Counted from the first letter of the stretch, positions 52,217 to 63,400 are shown. The stretch: DNA of 64,000 nt from Paenibacillaceae bacterium (GCA_029256185.1 JAQSYI010000057.1:1-64000), one strand, 5' to 3'. The notes: generated by a model not told the origin, from the letters alone. Program-made: numbers and translations.

Positions 52217-53094
52217 CCCTTAACCGCCCCTATCAAGGCACCCTTGACAAAATACTTCTGAAGGAAGGGATACACGCAAAGAATGGGAACTGTCGCCACA
52301 ATAATGGTGGCATACTTCAGGGTTGCCGACAGCATGGCCACATCACCTGCGGAAGCTCCTGCAGCCATGCTGCTTGCCTCACCCTGCAGCAGAATTTCCC
52401 GCAGGATCAGCTGCAGCGGGAACAAGGAGCGCTCTTGAAGGAAGATCATGGCATAGAACCAGGAATTCCAATGGCTGACTCCGTAATACAGTAGCATCAC
52501 CGCAATTACCGGCATGGACAGAGGCAGAATAATCCGGAACAAAATAACAAAATCATTGGCTCCGTCTATTTTGGCCGACTCCTCCAGCGCGTCGGGAATG
52601 GCCTCGAAGGCGGTCCTCATCAGAATGAGATTAAAGGTATTGACCGCCTGGGGCAAGATCAACGCCAGCAAAGAATTGGCCAGACCCAAATTATTAACCG
52701 TCAGATACAGAGGGATCAGCCCCCCGCTGAAAAACATGGTAAACACAATACTGAGCATAATAGGCTTGCGGTACTTCAGACTTTTGCGCGAAAGCGCATA
52801 AGCCCCGAACGAAGTCAGCAGAATGTTGATTGCAAGACCAACGATTACAATGAACAAGGTATTGCCATAGCCCTTGGCGATCATGGGATTGGCGAATACA
52901 TTCCGGTAGGCGTCCAGGGAAAACCCTATGGGCTTCCACAGAAATCCCTTGTATGCCATCAATTGGCCCGCATCGCTGAAAGAAGCGAACAGCACATAGA
53001 TAACAGGATAGATCGTCACCAGCATGAGCAGCATCAGCAGCAAGCCGTTGCTCCAGTCGAATATTCTCTCCGATATGGTAGGTCGGTTCATCAT
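52213..53094 (-). CDS. ABC importer 2 permease, LplC/YtcP type
   Basis: 293 residues, six membrane segments. EAA loop: AFEAIPDALEESAKIDGANDFVILFRIILPLSMPVIAVMLLYYGVSHWNSW. The C-terminal PFLQKYFVKGALIGAVKG is the LplC hallmark. The ATG follows GGGAGGATATA. It is the partner of the permease encoded just upstream and overlaps the GH95-like gene by 4 bp. Confidence 0.93.
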   Translation of the reverse strand: MMNRPTISERIFDWSNGLLLMLLMLVTIYPVIYVLFASFSDAGQLMAYKGFLWKPIGFSLDAYRNVFANPMIAKGYGNTLFIVIVGLAINILLTSFGAYALSRKSLKYRKPIMLSIVFTMFFSGGLIPLYLTVNNLGLANSLLALILPQAVNTFNLILMRTAFEAIPDALEESAKIDGANDFVILFRIILPLSMPVIAVMLLYYGVSHWNSWFYAMIFLQERSLFPLQLILREILLQGEASSMAAGASAGDVAMLSATLKYATIIVATVPILCVYPFLQKYFVKGALIGAVKG

Positions 53095-53151
53095 TATATC
53101 CTCCCAAGAAGTTTTGCGCCGGCAATCATCCGGTCTGGCAAGCGGTTTTCC

Positions 53152-54120
53152 CTACCACAAGCTCGTATCATTCAATTTCCGGCTCATCCAGTTGGAGAAG
53201 ATCAGCAGGGTGAAGTTGACTACCGAATTGAACAGGCCAACGGCCGAACTGAAGCTGTAGTTGAAATCCTGCAGGCCTACCCGGTACACGTAGGAGGAGA
53301 CCACATCCGCCGTCTCATAGGTGCTGGGATTGTACAGAAGAATGATTTTCTCGAAGCCCACGTTCATCATCCGGCCTACCTCCAGAATCAGCAGGATCAC
53401 AATAGTGGGCATGATCCCGGGAATCGTAATGTTGGTGAGCTGCTTCCACCGTCCCGCTCCATCGATGCGGGCCGCCTCATACTGCTCCATATCGATGCCG
53501 GTAAGGGCAGCCAGATAAATAATGGTGCCCCAGCCGATATTCTGCCATATCCCGGATATGACATAAACCGGCCGGAACAATCCAGGCTCCAGAAGGAAGG
53601 TCATTCTGGTGCCGCCCAACCAGACAATCAGATCATTGATCACACCCTCGCTGGAGGTGAAATCCTTGATTATCCCGCATATGACCACCAGAGAAATAAA
53701 ATGGGGCATATACGTGATGGTTTGCACCGTCCGCTTGAACAAGGAGTGCTTCACTTCATTCAATAACAGAGCGAGAATAATAGGAGCCGGAAATCCGAAC
53801 AGCAGTTGGTAAAAGCTGATCAGCAGCGTATTTTTGATCGTCCTCCCAAAATAAGCTCCGGTAAAAAAAGTCTTGAAATGCTCCAAGCCCGCCCAGTCGC
53901 TGCCCATAATCCCCAGTCGCGGCGAGAAATCCTTAAAGGCAATAATAGCCCCGTACATAGGGGTATAATGAAACAGGATGTAAAACAGGATGACCGGAAG
54001 CAGCATGACGTACAGCAGCTTATTTTTTCTGATATCCAGGATCAGTCCCGCTTTTCTCCGCTTGGGAGCAGCATAGACCGCAGAATTTTCCACATTGGTT
54101 AGTGCAGGCATTTTCTTCAC
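53152..54120 (-). CDS. ABC importer 2 permease, LplB/YteP type
   Basis: 322 residues, six membrane segments. LplB features: LFHYTPMYGAIIAFKDFSPRLGI, LLNEVKHSLFKRTVQTITYMPHFISLVVICGIIKDF, EAA loop QYEAARIDGAGRWKQLTNITIPGIMPTIVILLILEVG. The track start is GTG; an ATG three codons later has GGAG eight bases upstream and is equally likely. It follows the binding-protein gene after a hairpin. No ATPase is encoded in the window, so an MsmX-type ATPase encoded elsewhere is expected. Confidence 0.92.
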   Translation of the reverse strand: MKKMPALTNVENSAVYAAPKRRKAGLILDIRKNKLLYVMLLPVILFYILFHYTPMYGAIIAFKDFSPRLGIMGSDWAGLEHFKTFFTGAYFGRTIKNTLLISFYQLLFGFPAPIILALLLNEVKHSLFKRTVQTITYMPHFISLVVICGIIKDFTSSEGVINDLIVWLGGTRMTFLLEPGLFRPVYVISGIWQNIGWGTIIYLAALTGIDMEQYEAARIDGAGRWKQLTNITIPGIMPTIVILLILEVGRMMNVGFEKIILLYNPSTYETADVVSSYVYRVGLQDFNYSFSSAVGLFNSVVNFTLLIFSNWMSRKLNDTSLW

Positions 54121-54147
54121 TCCATCCCATCCGTTGCTTTATTTAGC

Positions 54148-54176
54148 GGGAGAGCACGCTCTAAGCCTGCTCTCCC
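54148..54176 (-). other. Intercistronic hairpin between binding protein and permeases
   Basis: GGGAGAGCA and TGCTCTCCC form a perfect nine-pair stem with an 11-base loop and no T-run. Such structures commonly let binding protein be made in excess over permeases; that role is inferred. Confidence 0.7.
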
Positions 54177-54190
54177 GGAAGCTCCGCCTT

Positions 54191-55813
54191 CTACCGTTTA
54201 TTGTAGCGGTCATATGCATCCTGATAGATTTTAATAATTTTATCCACGCCCATTTCCTTAATGCGGGCCACATATTCATCGAATTTGTCCAGCGGCTCCT
54301 TGCCCATCAGAAACTTCACGAACATCTCTTCCTTGTAGCTGGCTATTGCGGTATTGAGCTTGGCCACTTCCTTGCTTTCTTCAATAGTGGGCGTGATGAA
54401 AGCGGGTAAAATATGCTTGGCTGCGTCGGTTTCCGCCCAGATAACTAATGCATCATCCTGCTCCTTGAAGGTGTTGAAGTTATTCTTCCTGTCATCTCCC
54501 AGGAAAGGCCCGTTTGGCTTGGTGTACTGGGAAATCATCTGCTGAAGATTGAATTTGGGGTCTTTGGTTATATTGTCGGTATAGGCCAGCGATCCGCCTT
54601 GGGTCGTGTAGCTTTCGCCTTCGATGCCGAAGTTGAAGAGCATGGCGCCTTGTTCACCGTAGGCATAATCCAGCCATTTGACAGCCAGCTCGGGATTCTT
54701 GCTGTCGGCGGATATGGCCTTGCTGGCGCCGGGGTTGTATTTAAAGTCCCGCTGCCCGATGAACGCCTTCTCGCCTTTATTGAGAGTCGGGTAGGGAGCG
54801 GCGACCAGCTGGTATTTGGGGTCTTGCTTCTTACCGGTTTCCATCCAGCGTCCCATGCCACCTGACAGCAGACCCACTGTGGCCCCGGATGCATGGCTCA
54901 GCATCTTGGTATCCACCGATTTGGAATCATTGTTCAAGGCGAAATCCTTATCAATGAGGCCTTCAGCATACCATTGGCGCAGGGTGGTAAGGGCATCCTT
55001 GAATTGGGGATCAATCGGGCCGTATTGAATCTTGCCATTGTCATCGATGTAGTAGCGGTTGGCTGTTTTGTACGCGCCGATAAAGGCATCCTGGAAGTTG
55101 ATTTCTGTAGTATATTGAGCGGTCAGAGGTGCGGTTGCGCCTTTCTTCTCCTTAAACGCTGTGAGTACCGTATGCCATTCATCGATCGTGGTCGGCACCT
55201 GCAGGCTTAGCTCATCCAGCCAATCCTTGCGGAGCATCGGGCCGCGGAAGACCAGGCCATTATCCGGCCGGATCATCGGGAACACATAATATTTCCCTGA
55301 ATCCGTCTTCAGCATCTTGTCCAGCTCTTTATTTTCCTGCAGAATCTTCTTCAGATTGGGCGCATGCTTATCGATGAGATCATTCAAGGGCAGAATAACC
55401 TTGTCGGCAATTGCCTTCTCCGGTCCGCCGGGGTAGCCGGTATTCCAGTCATATTCAATCACATCAGGCAGATTGTTGGAGGCGATCAGCAGATTGAACT
55501 GCTCCTTGGCCTGCCCGTCGGCGGGATGGGAATATTTCACCTTCACCCCGGTTTCCTTCTCCAGCTGCTTGCCGAATGGAGTCTCCGCCAGATTGGAGAC
55601 AAAGGTAGTCAAATTCGTGTTGATAGCTTCCCATGACGACAGCGTCTCTGATGTAGTGATGGGATAGGTGGCCGTTTGCGCGGAGCCTGCTGAGGCAGAA
55701 GGCTGCGGCGGCTGTGCAGCCTCGTCTTTTCCGGAGCAACCGGCAAGCAGGCTTGCAGAAGCCAGACAGACGGTCGCTGCCATTCCGATGGTGCGTTTCA
55801 GATGTTTATTCAT
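54191..55813 (-). CDS. Extracellular sugar-binding lipoprotein of ABC importer 2
   Basis: About 540 residues. The signal ends in ASASLLAGC (lipobox), followed by a Gln/Pro/Ser/Ala linker. The mature part is an LplA-like solute-binding protein (NNLPDVIEYDWNTGYPGGPEKAIADKVILPLNDLIDKHAPNLK, MIRPDNGLVFRGPMLRKDWLDEL). The second ATG (55813) is better spaced from AGGGGG than the first. Ligand unknown; the neighbouring GH95-like, GH43-like and DUF5054 enzymes suggest a branched hetero-oligosaccharide. Confidence 0.9.
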   Translation of the reverse strand: MNKHLKRTIGMAATVCLASASLLAGCSGKDEAAQPPQPSASAGSAQTATYPITTSETLSSWEAINTNLTTFVSNLAETPFGKQLEKETGVKVKYSHPADGQAKEQFNLLIASNNLPDVIEYDWNTGYPGGPEKAIADKVILPLNDLIDKHAPNLKKILQENKELDKMLKTDSGKYYVFPMIRPDNGLVFRGPMLRKDWLDELSLQVPTTIDEWHTVLTAFKEKKGATAPLTAQYTTEINFQDAFIGAYKTANRYYIDDNGKIQYGPIDPQFKDALTTLRQWYAEGLIDKDFALNNDSKSVDTKMLSHASGATVGLLSGGMGRWMETGKKQDPKYQLVAAPYPTLNKGEKAFIGQRDFKYNPGASKAISADSKNPELAVKWLDYAYGEQGAMLFNFGIEGESYTTQGGSLAYTDNITKDPKFNLQQMISQYTKPNGPFLGDDRKNNFNTFKEQDDALVIWAETDAAKHILPAFITPTIEESKEVAKLNTAIASYKEEMFVKFLMGKEPLDKFDEYVARIKEMGVDKIIKIYQDAYDRYNKR

Positions 55814-55940
55814 GCTCATCCCCCTGGTTGCAAATTAATCTTACACCGTCAGTATGGCGGAAGCCCGTACTTTTGGGAACACGCAAAAAGGCAACTGCAC
55901 CTTCAAAAACCTTAAAAATACCCATAACTATCCGCAGTGA

Positions 55941-55979
55941 CCCCTCAAAAAAGCGAAAGAACCGGCTTGCTCCGGTTCC
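55941..55979 (-). terminator. Intrinsic terminator of the membrane AraC regulator gene
   Basis: Minus strand GAACCGGAGCAAGCCGGTTC forms a stem-loop immediately after the stop codon, followed by TTTCGCTTTTTTGAGG. Confidence 0.8.
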
Positions 55980-55990
55980 TTATCCGCTTG

Positions 55991-58300
55991 CTACTGGATC
56001 TCTTTATATTTGCCGGGCGTAATTCCTTCATGCTTCTTGAAGATCCGGTTGAAGGTATTCATATCCGCGTACCCTACTCTTTTGGCTGCCTCCGCAATGG
56101 AACAGGACTCCTCCCGCAACAGACGCTTGGCCTCCTCCATCCGAATCTTGTTGATATAATCGGGGAGCGCTTCCCCGGCCTGAAGCCGGAACTGCTTGGA
56201 CAGGTAGGATGGAGTGAGCTTGAATGCTTCTCCGATCGACGATACATTCAAGTCGTCCGAACAATAGTGTTCTGTTACATATTGCATAATCTCCTTGCTG
56301 AGATGACGGCTCTGCTGCTTCTGATCCTCCTGGATGGATTGGCAGACGCGCCGCAGCACTTCATCAATCTGCTGTCTCATCTCTTCCATGGTCCCACAGG
56401 ATGTAAGCCGCTGCACCGGATCAACCTCCTCCATGAAGTCTGCCTTGCCGCTGGCCCCGGTCTCGTCCAAGGTTTTCACCATGGTGCCGATCAGGTCGAA
56501 CATAAGGCACTTTGCCAGAGAGACTGGCATGGCTCCTCCGGAGATATTGGCTTCCACAATCTCATTAAGAAGGGCGCTCGATTTCCCGTAGTCCCCCGAT
56601 TTCACGAAATTGATCAACTGCTGCTCCACATGAAGAGGAAAATGGTAGCGGGCCGGCTTGTCCGCCGCATCCAGTCGGGGAAGATCCCCGTACCGGATGA
56701 TCCGGTCACTGCCCAGTACAAGGCGGTACTCAAAGGCAGCCCTCGCCTCCTGATAAGCCTTGGCGATGCCGCTTACTTCCTCATGAACTCCACTCACTGC
56801 CACCGTCATCTGGACATGGAAATGCTCCAGCATAAAGGCCCGGATTTTCTGGACAATGGCCAGCACGTCGCGGTCTTCCGGATCTCTAAAATTGATGATG
56901 CACGCCTGCATTCCCTCCATCTCTGTGGTCAGAGCCAGATGGGCAGAGCCCGCCACTTCCTCAGCCACATTCATGATAATGAAATGCACCAGTTGGGCCT
57001 TCTGGGGCTCTACCTGGCCGGAATCGGCGAATTTGCCGTAATGATCCACCCCGAACAGAAGCACGGCGAATTCGGACGAAGTCAGCCGGATGCTATGGGC
57101 CTCCAACGACTCCTCCAGTTGTCCTTGGCTGTCTGCGCCGCCCTTCAGCAGGGTCTGCAAAACATGCGAGCGGATGGCATTGCGGTGCTGCTCCAGGCGC
57201 TGGCCCATCTTCCGCTTCTCATCCAAGGTATTATTGAAGGCGGATTGCAAGTAAACATATTCATCCGAGCCGGACTTGAAGGAGATCCCCGACTGGTTGA
57301 CCAGACTGTTGACCAGCGAGTTAATAGGAGAATAATTGCGCTTCAGGGACAGGAATGTTACAACGCCCCCTACTGCAACGCTAAGTCCCAGGCTGAGATA
57401 GATCAGAGTTTTCACCAGCTGCATTTTCTCATCAAAAATGTTGGCGGGGATAATGGAAGCATACTTCCACCCTGTATTACCCGAGGTTGTATACGATATG
57501 GCTACCTTACTTTTCCCTGAGCCGGCATAGTATACTCCATTCTTGCCGCTCATTTGACTGTAAGTCAACAATTCCGAGTTATATCCCTGACCGGCGGAGG
57601 CTATGATGCGGTTTTCCTTGTCCAGGATGGCTACGGTGGATCTGTCTCCGGCATTCGTCTGTCCCAGCAGCATGGACTCCTTGATGATGAACAGCAGCAC
57701 CGCTCCAGGCTGATCCTGATTGGCAAGAATCACAGACTTGGCATACATAACTCCCTTGGTGGCTTGTCCGTCATCCGTGATGGTGATGGGCAGATATTCC
57801 TGCACATACCGCTTGTCGAAAAAATCCGCCCATTCTCCCGCATCCCAATTGTCTTCCGTGCCGATGCTCCCGAACAGCTTGCGGCTGTCGCCGCGGTCCC
57901 GGTTGGATATAACCGTGTCGCTGTTCTTATAGTAGATGTAGATCTGCTCCAAATAATTATTGGCCATCTTGTACACCTTCAGATCGTTGCTGATCCCGAT
58001 TACATCATACAGGTCATTGTCCGTCAGAGGCTGGCTCACATCAATGAATCCGGCCAGACGCTTGCTCAACGCCATCTCCAGACTCAGGCGCTCAATTCCT
58101 GCAAGATTGCTGTCAATGCTCTGCTCCATCTGCTTCAGCACCGATTCATTGGCCCGGTTCACCTCCGAGACTACCACATTCCAGGTAGCCACATAGATTC
58201 CTGCACAAATCAGAATGGGCACCAGCAGCACGGAGATGTAGGAGACCAGCCAATTGACCACGACGCTTTGCGTATTTAAACGGATTCGGGGGAGCTTCAT
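55991..58300 (-). CDS. Membrane-anchored AraC-type regulator with extracellular Cache-like domain
   Basis: 769 residues. Two membrane segments (about 17-37 and 295-315, LIYLSLGLSVAVGGVVTFL) flank an extracellular sensor domain. A long intracellular linker (about 340-660) carries a degenerate cyclase-like region, and the C-terminus is a double helix-turn-helix (YVTEHYCSDDLNVSSIGEAFKLTPSYLSKQFRLQAGEALPDYINKIRMEEAKRLL..SIAEAAKRVGYADMNTFNRIFKKHEGITPGKYKEIQ). It is a one-component relative of YesN systems that binds DNA from the membrane. GGAGGTGAAAG precedes the ATG. It lies directly upstream of importer 2 with its own terminator between, and is the likely activator of that operon. Confidence 0.92.
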   Translation of the reverse strand: MKLPRIRLNTQSVVVNWLVSYISVLLVPILICAGIYVATWNVVVSEVNRANESVLKQMEQSIDSNLAGIERLSLEMALSKRLAGFIDVSQPLTDNDLYDVIGISNDLKVYKMANNYLEQIYIYYKNSDTVISNRDRGDSRKLFGSIGTEDNWDAGEWADFFDKRYVQEYLPITITDDGQATKGVMYAKSVILANQDQPGAVLLFIIKESMLLGQTNAGDRSTVAILDKENRIIASAGQGYNSELLTYSQMSGKNGVYYAGSGKSKVAISYTTSGNTGWKYASIIPANIFDEKMQLVKTLIYLSLGLSVAVGGVVTFLSLKRNYSPINSLVNSLVNQSGISFKSGSDEYVYLQSAFNNTLDEKRKMGQRLEQHRNAIRSHVLQTLLKGGADSQGQLEESLEAHSIRLTSSEFAVLLFGVDHYGKFADSGQVEPQKAQLVHFIIMNVAEEVAGSAHLALTTEMEGMQACIINFRDPEDRDVLAIVQKIRAFMLEHFHVQMTVAVSGVHEEVSGIAKAYQEARAAFEYRLVLGSDRIIRYGDLPRLDAADKPARYHFPLHVEQQLINFVKSGDYGKSSALLNEIVEANISGGAMPVSLAKCLMFDLIGTMVKTLDETGASGKADFMEEVDPVQRLTSCGTMEEMRQQIDEVLRRVCQSIQEDQKQQSRHLSKEIMQYVTEHYCSDDLNVSSIGEAFKLTPSYLSKQFRLQAGEALPDYINKIRMEEAKRLLREESCSIAEAAKRVGYADMNTFNRIFKKHEGITPGKYKEIQ

Positions 58301-58452
58301 CTTTCACCTCCACTAATCATAGGATCAATACATAACTACAGCATGAAGCGTTTTCACTTTTCTCATTATAGCAGAGGGCATTCTCCCCGCAAAGAGCCGG
58401 AGCAAGGAAGCTTGCTTCCGGTATGGAAGGAGCCTTCCTTATGACGCACACC

Positions 58453-58479
58453 AAAAAGGCGGAGACTCCTATCCCCGCC
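58453..58479 (-). terminator. Intrinsic terminator of the DUF5054 gene
   Basis: Minus strand GGCGGGGATAGGAGTCTCCGCC forms a stem followed by TTTTTGG, about 65 bp after the stop codon. A further palindrome-rich stretch lies at 58405-58440. Confidence 0.75.
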
Positions 58480-58544
58480 GGATGCTTTATTACTATAAAT
58501 GCTTTGTCACTTTGTCAATACGATGCCCACCAGCCCAAACTGCC

Positions 58545-60332
58545 TCACGCAAACTCCAGCCAAAAGCGGAATTTGGCATTGCCCTCCTGCCACATGGGAA
58601 AGTTGGTTCCCCATACGTTGTTGCTCAGCAGAAAATGCCATCCTCCCTCCAGGTCGGCAAAGCGGTCGTCAGACCGCAGCAGTCTGCCGGCTCCGGGAGC
58701 GGCCAGTGCCGCATCCAGCGTGCGGATGAGCACGGTCCCATCATAACCGGCATACCTCACCCCTGTCTGCACCGCATGCAGATGGCGGTTTCCTCCCCGC
58801 ACAACCGACTGCGGAGACAGCCAGCTCCCCGTCTTGTGCATGCCCCAGTGTCCGGGACAGGCAACCGACGGATTCAAGCCAAGCCATACTGCTTCAGGCT
58901 TGCGGTTTCCCGGCTTGTTCACCCAATGGACAGTCAGCCCGAGCCGGGAGTCGTGGGAGGTGAACCTGTACTCCAGCGTAATGACAGCCGGGGCGCCGTT
59001 ATCCCTGACAGCCGCCGCCGGCATACACAGTTGGGCATACACCCGTGTGTGCCCATCTTCCCGGACAGCGCACAGCCGGTCAAGGCGGGGACGGTATAGG
59101 CCATGCGCAGCAGGCGGCACGGCAAATTCCAGTCCTGGCTTGCCAAAGTCCGCCTCCGACCAGCTGTGGGTGACTTCCCGGTTGCGCATATATTCTCTGT
59201 GCCAGCGTTCGTAGCATTGAGGCCCGAAGGTCTCATAGCTGACGACGCCCAGCCGCTTATCAGGTTGGGCCCATATGCGCCCGTGCCTATCTTCCAGTAA
59301 TTCTATCGCTCCTTCATGATCGAAACGAACGCGGAAGCAGCCGAGGCTGTATTCGACTTCCGCCTCCAGCGGCTCCTCCCCCTGCGGCAGCTCCCCCTGC
59401 GGCTGCAGCTCTGCCAGCTCCCTCTCCGCCTCTGTCCTCAGCACCTGGGGCAGCGCCGACAAGGCCTCCCTCAGATAGCCCCGCTGCTCCTCCCAGGAAG
59501 CCGGGAATGCCGCCAGCTTCCATGGATCGCTTGCTGTTCCATGAATCCATGTATCGCCAATCTCCTCATTCACCACAGGCAGCTCCGGGTCCATCTCCAG
59601 CAGGGCGGCGGCATAATCGTCCATGGTGGAGGCTCTGACCTCCGCCCCCGGATACTGGGACTCCAATGAAGCGAACAGCCTGCGGATAGTATCTGCCTCC
59701 GGCGGCCCCAGATTATCTCCGGTATGGGCGAATACCAGCACCTCGCCAATACCTGCCGCGTCCACCTGTCCTCCGTAATCGTCGGCATAATTCACGATCA
59801 CCTCCCGGCCCGTTGCCGTTCTCCAGCGAAACAATGGCGGCACCTCCGGCACTCTGGAGGCCGGATTGACACCGAGATGGAGATAACGGATTCCCGCGGC
59901 CGCCAGAGCATCAACCATGCCGATGGTATGCCCCGGAACATCGGTCATCTTCGCAGCTATGGTCCGTCTGCCGAATCGTGCGTCCAACCGCCCGGCAATG
60001 GACAAGCCGTATTCCAGCAGAGAGGCATCCAGCAGCTCCGTATGTGTGGTGAAGGGCATCCCGTGCCAGACAATCTGTCCTTTCCCGATGGCCCGGAGCA
60101 TCCGCTCATGATCCGTATCCTCCCGTCTGAGATATTCATCAATGAGCCATGAGCCGGTTGTCCAGACGAATTGCGCCTGCCCTCCCGAGCGCTCCAGCTC
60201 CCCGGCCAAATCCATGGCCTTGGGAATATAGGCCAGCATGTACTTGTCCACGACCTGAGCCGCCAAATCCGTAAATCCGATGTCAAGATGAGTCTTGAAT
60301 ACAACATGAACCCGCCTGATCCTCTCTTTCAT
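58545..60332 (-). CDS. DUF5054 GH38-like protein
   Basis: 595 residues, no signal peptide. The N-terminus HVVFKTHLDIGFTDLAAQVVDKYM has the H-x-D pair that binds zinc in GH38/GH57-like polysaccharide-processing barrels, KMTDVPGHTIGMVDALAAAGIRYLHLGVN corresponds to the GH38 nucleophile region (D-x-x-G-H), and EEIGDTWIHGTASDPWK closes the site. The C-terminal half is a beta-sandwich. These features match the DUF5054 family, whose activity I do not know; an alpha-glycosidase acting by a GH38-like mechanism is inferred. ATG follows GAGGAGG. The gene is separated from the upstream CBM9 gene by a perfect hairpin and ends at its own terminator. Confidence 0.8.
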   Translation of the reverse strand: MKERIRRVHVVFKTHLDIGFTDLAAQVVDKYMLAYIPKAMDLAGELERSGGQAQFVWTTGSWLIDEYLRREDTDHERMLRAIGKGQIVWHGMPFTTHTELLDASLLEYGLSIAGRLDARFGRRTIAAKMTDVPGHTIGMVDALAAAGIRYLHLGVNPASRVPEVPPLFRWRTATGREVIVNYADDYGGQVDAAGIGEVLVFAHTGDNLGPPEADTIRRLFASLESQYPGAEVRASTMDDYAAALLEMDPELPVVNEEIGDTWIHGTASDPWKLAAFPASWEEQRGYLREALSALPQVLRTEAERELAELQPQGELPQGEEPLEAEVEYSLGCFRVRFDHEGAIELLEDRHGRIWAQPDKRLGVVSYETFGPQCYERWHREYMRNREVTHSWSEADFGKPGLEFAVPPAAHGLYRPRLDRLCAVREDGHTRVYAQLCMPAAAVRDNGAPAVITLEYRFTSHDSRLGLTVHWVNKPGNRKPEAVWLGLNPSVACPGHWGMHKTGSWLSPQSVVRGGNRHLHAVQTGVRYAGYDGTVLIRTLDAALAAPGAGRLLRSDDRFADLEGGWHFLLSNNVWGTNFPMWQEGNAKFRFWLEFA

Positions 60333-60352
60333 CCTGAAGCCTCCTCATGCTT

Positions 60353-60391
60353 CCGCCCGGGCCAATGGAGCATCCCATTTAACCCGGGCGG
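60353..60391 (-). other. Intercistronic inverted repeat upstream of the DUF5054 gene
   Basis: CCGCCCGGG and CCCGGGCGG are perfect inverted copies 21 bp apart, without a T-run on the minus strand. It lies between the CBM9-protein stop and the DUF5054 start; terminator, attenuator or protein site cannot be distinguished. Confidence 0.6.
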
Positions 60392-60443
60392 AATCCGTCA
60401 TTATTTTACTAATAAATCTATTTAATCAATATTTTTACTTAAA

Positions 60444-63400
60444 CTAATCCAGTACTCCGCTCTTATAGCTGAACGAAATCTGGTTGATATATTCATGCCA
60501 ATTCAGCCCTCCCGGGAATTGCACCTTCAAGTACCGGATGTTAGGCGGCAGGGCCTGGGACGGCGCATGCCGCTGCACGGCATATCCTTGCCCGGAGCTG
60601 AGCAGGGTTGATGAGTAGGCCAGCTCCCCGTAAGTAATACCGTCGGACGAGCCCCAGAACACGAATGCGGGCGTTCCTTGATATCTGGCGGTATCAACCT
60701 GAAAGGACGTAATCGCTCCGCCTGGAGATTCGTACTCCACGAATTCGGGAGCGACAGGATTGTTGCTGGTATGCTTGAAGCGGTCGGCATCGCCGCCGAA
60801 TTTTTCCGGCTGGTAATTCGCCACCACAATTGCAGGAGAGTGAGCGTACAGCTTGCTTAGATCCGACCCATTATCCGTAAACAGCAGCTCCGGCTCCTCC
60901 GGCTCCGTGTCGGTAACCCTGTATGTGAATTTCACATGATTCACATATTCATGCCAATTGGCCGCACCCGGGAATTGAATCCGCAGATAGCGTGTACCTT
61001 CCTCCAGCGCTTCCGACGGTATATTGGCATGGACCGCATAGCCTGATCCCGAGGTTACCAAGGTGCGGTTAACGGCGATCTGTTCATAATCCGTCCCGTC
61101 TGCCGACCCGTAGAACCGGAAGGGAGAATTGCCCTGATACAGCGCGGTTATTACCTCGAACTCCAGAATCTCCCCATCCGGAGAAGCATATTCCACATAT
61201 TGAATCTCTGCAGGATTGTCGGTTGCGTGCTTGAAGCGGTTGGCGTCACCGCCGAACTTCTGCGGCTCATAGGTAGCAATCCTGATGCCGGAGGAATACC
61301 GGTGCAGCTTGCTGAAGTCCGCCGCCGTATCCTCAAAATCCTGCAGGGAGGGATCTCCCGCGTATTTGAATTTTATATCAAGGATATTGGCGTGCCAGTT
61401 GAGCGTACCGGGAAACTCGACTTTCAAATAACGCATTCCTGCGCCGAGACGGTGGGAGGTCCGCTCCCGAACCGAATAGCTGTATTGCCCGCCCACCAGC
61501 TTGAAATCCGCATTGATCTGCGTATAGCTCACACCGTCGGCTGATACGAAGAATTTGAAGCCCGGTGTATTGTCGAATTGTCCGGTGAGAATCTCAAAGG
61601 AAAAAATGTCGCCGTAAGGGGACTCATAGACCACATACTCGGGAGTGGCCGGATTATCGTTGCGGTGCCCCAGCCGGTCGGCATCGCCATTGAATTTGTG
61701 GGGATCCCAGCTCACCACAATAATATTGCTCGACATCTCCGCGATTCTCGATAAGTCCCGCGCCGGATCATGGAACACCCGCAGCCCCGGCGGTTCTTGA
61801 ACCACATACTCTCTTGTGGGCAAATCAAAATTATGCAGAAGCAAATACCCATATCCGTCAGTGGAGGATACCGGATCGGCTGCGCCGCTCCAGGCCAGAA
61901 CAGCTGTCCCGCTGCTGTCCGTCCGGGTATAGACGATCTCAAGCCCAAGAGTCAGATGTCTGCTGGCCGCAGCCCCCAGCTCCGACCATGGAATAGCAAG
62001 CTCGATGGAATAGCCGTTCTCACGAACCGTCCTTCCAAAATGAACCACATCCAAATCCCCAACCGCCGTACCGGCAGCCCAATCCAGCTCAAGCCGGTAT
62101 GCAGCCGCCTCCCCGCTTCCCCGGTTAAGAACATCCGGCTCCAGGAACAGTTCAAGGATGTCTTCATCTGCAAGCTCCATACCGCTTGCCTCCACCTGAA
62201 GGGCGATATACAGATGATCCTTGTCACTCAACGCGCCGAAGGACAGGGCTCCCTGAGGACTGCCCGCCATAACCTGATGGACAGTCTGGCCGATGGTCCA
62301 GGCAGGCTCATCGAATATTCCGTTAATCACAATCGGCGCGCGGGCGGATGGGGCAATCGCAGCCGCATTGCCGTCGCTTAGCAGCAGGGAGCCGAAGGCG
62401 GAGGTATTGCTCCAATTGTCCAGATTGCCATGCCACATCAGTTGTCCTTGCCGGTAGCCGTTGTTGGTGCCGTCATCGTCATTGTTGCCGATATCGAAGC
62501 CGATCACCGTGCCGGTCTTGGGAGGATCAATTCCGATCCCGTTCCAGGGTATGGCGAACTCCACCGTATAGCCGTCAGGATCATCCTGCTGGGCATATTG
62601 GAGCCCGGTAATATTGCGGCCCACAGACAGCTCCGCATCCTGCCATCCCAGCGTAATCTGATGATCGTCACTGCCGTATGTGCCGGTACGTCCGTTGTTG
62701 CCGTCGATATAGATTTCTACGGAGTCATCCTCATAGCCCCGGGAGGAATCATTCACCTTATGAACATCGATTACACGGATGCCCACATACAAATATTCCT
62801 CGTTCCATGCCGTAGAGAAGGCGACATCATTATCACTCCGTCCGGCGAGCAGCTTCCTCGCCTGATGGTTCAGCTGCCAGTGGGCTTCATTGAGATTGCC
62901 GTCAATGATGATGTCCTGGGAGGCTATCCGCTTGGATTGGATCAGCCCCGGCGCAAGGGCATCGTCTTGTTGTACGGCCGCCGCAACCTCAATCTGGCGC
63001 ACGGACAAGTTGCCTGCCCGGTCCTCGGCGGTAAGTACAATCGTATTCAGCCCTTCCTCTACAGGCACGATCACCGCGAAGCTCAAATCCGCCTCCACCC
63101 GCTGAATCACCCCGTTAACACGCAAGACCGCTTCCTCACTCAGAGCTCCGCGCAATACGTAGCTTCCCGCGTAAGCCGTATCCGTTAAGGGCGAGTTGAT
63201 CGCCGGAGCTGCCGAATCATAGACAACCGTTATCACGGCGGGCTCACTTTGCTCATCATAGCCATTGCGCGCAGTGGCCCGGAGCACATTCTCGCCTTCC
63301 AGCAGTGTAATCTCTGCTGCGAAGGGTGCAAGCAGCGTCCCCGGAGCAAGCGTTGCCTGCACGGTTGCGGTGACTGTCTCCATCCCCTGATAAGTATGGA

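Noticed and set aside
55937-57520. 527-aa plus-strand ORF
   Set aside because: Antisense to the membrane AraC regulator; no family features.
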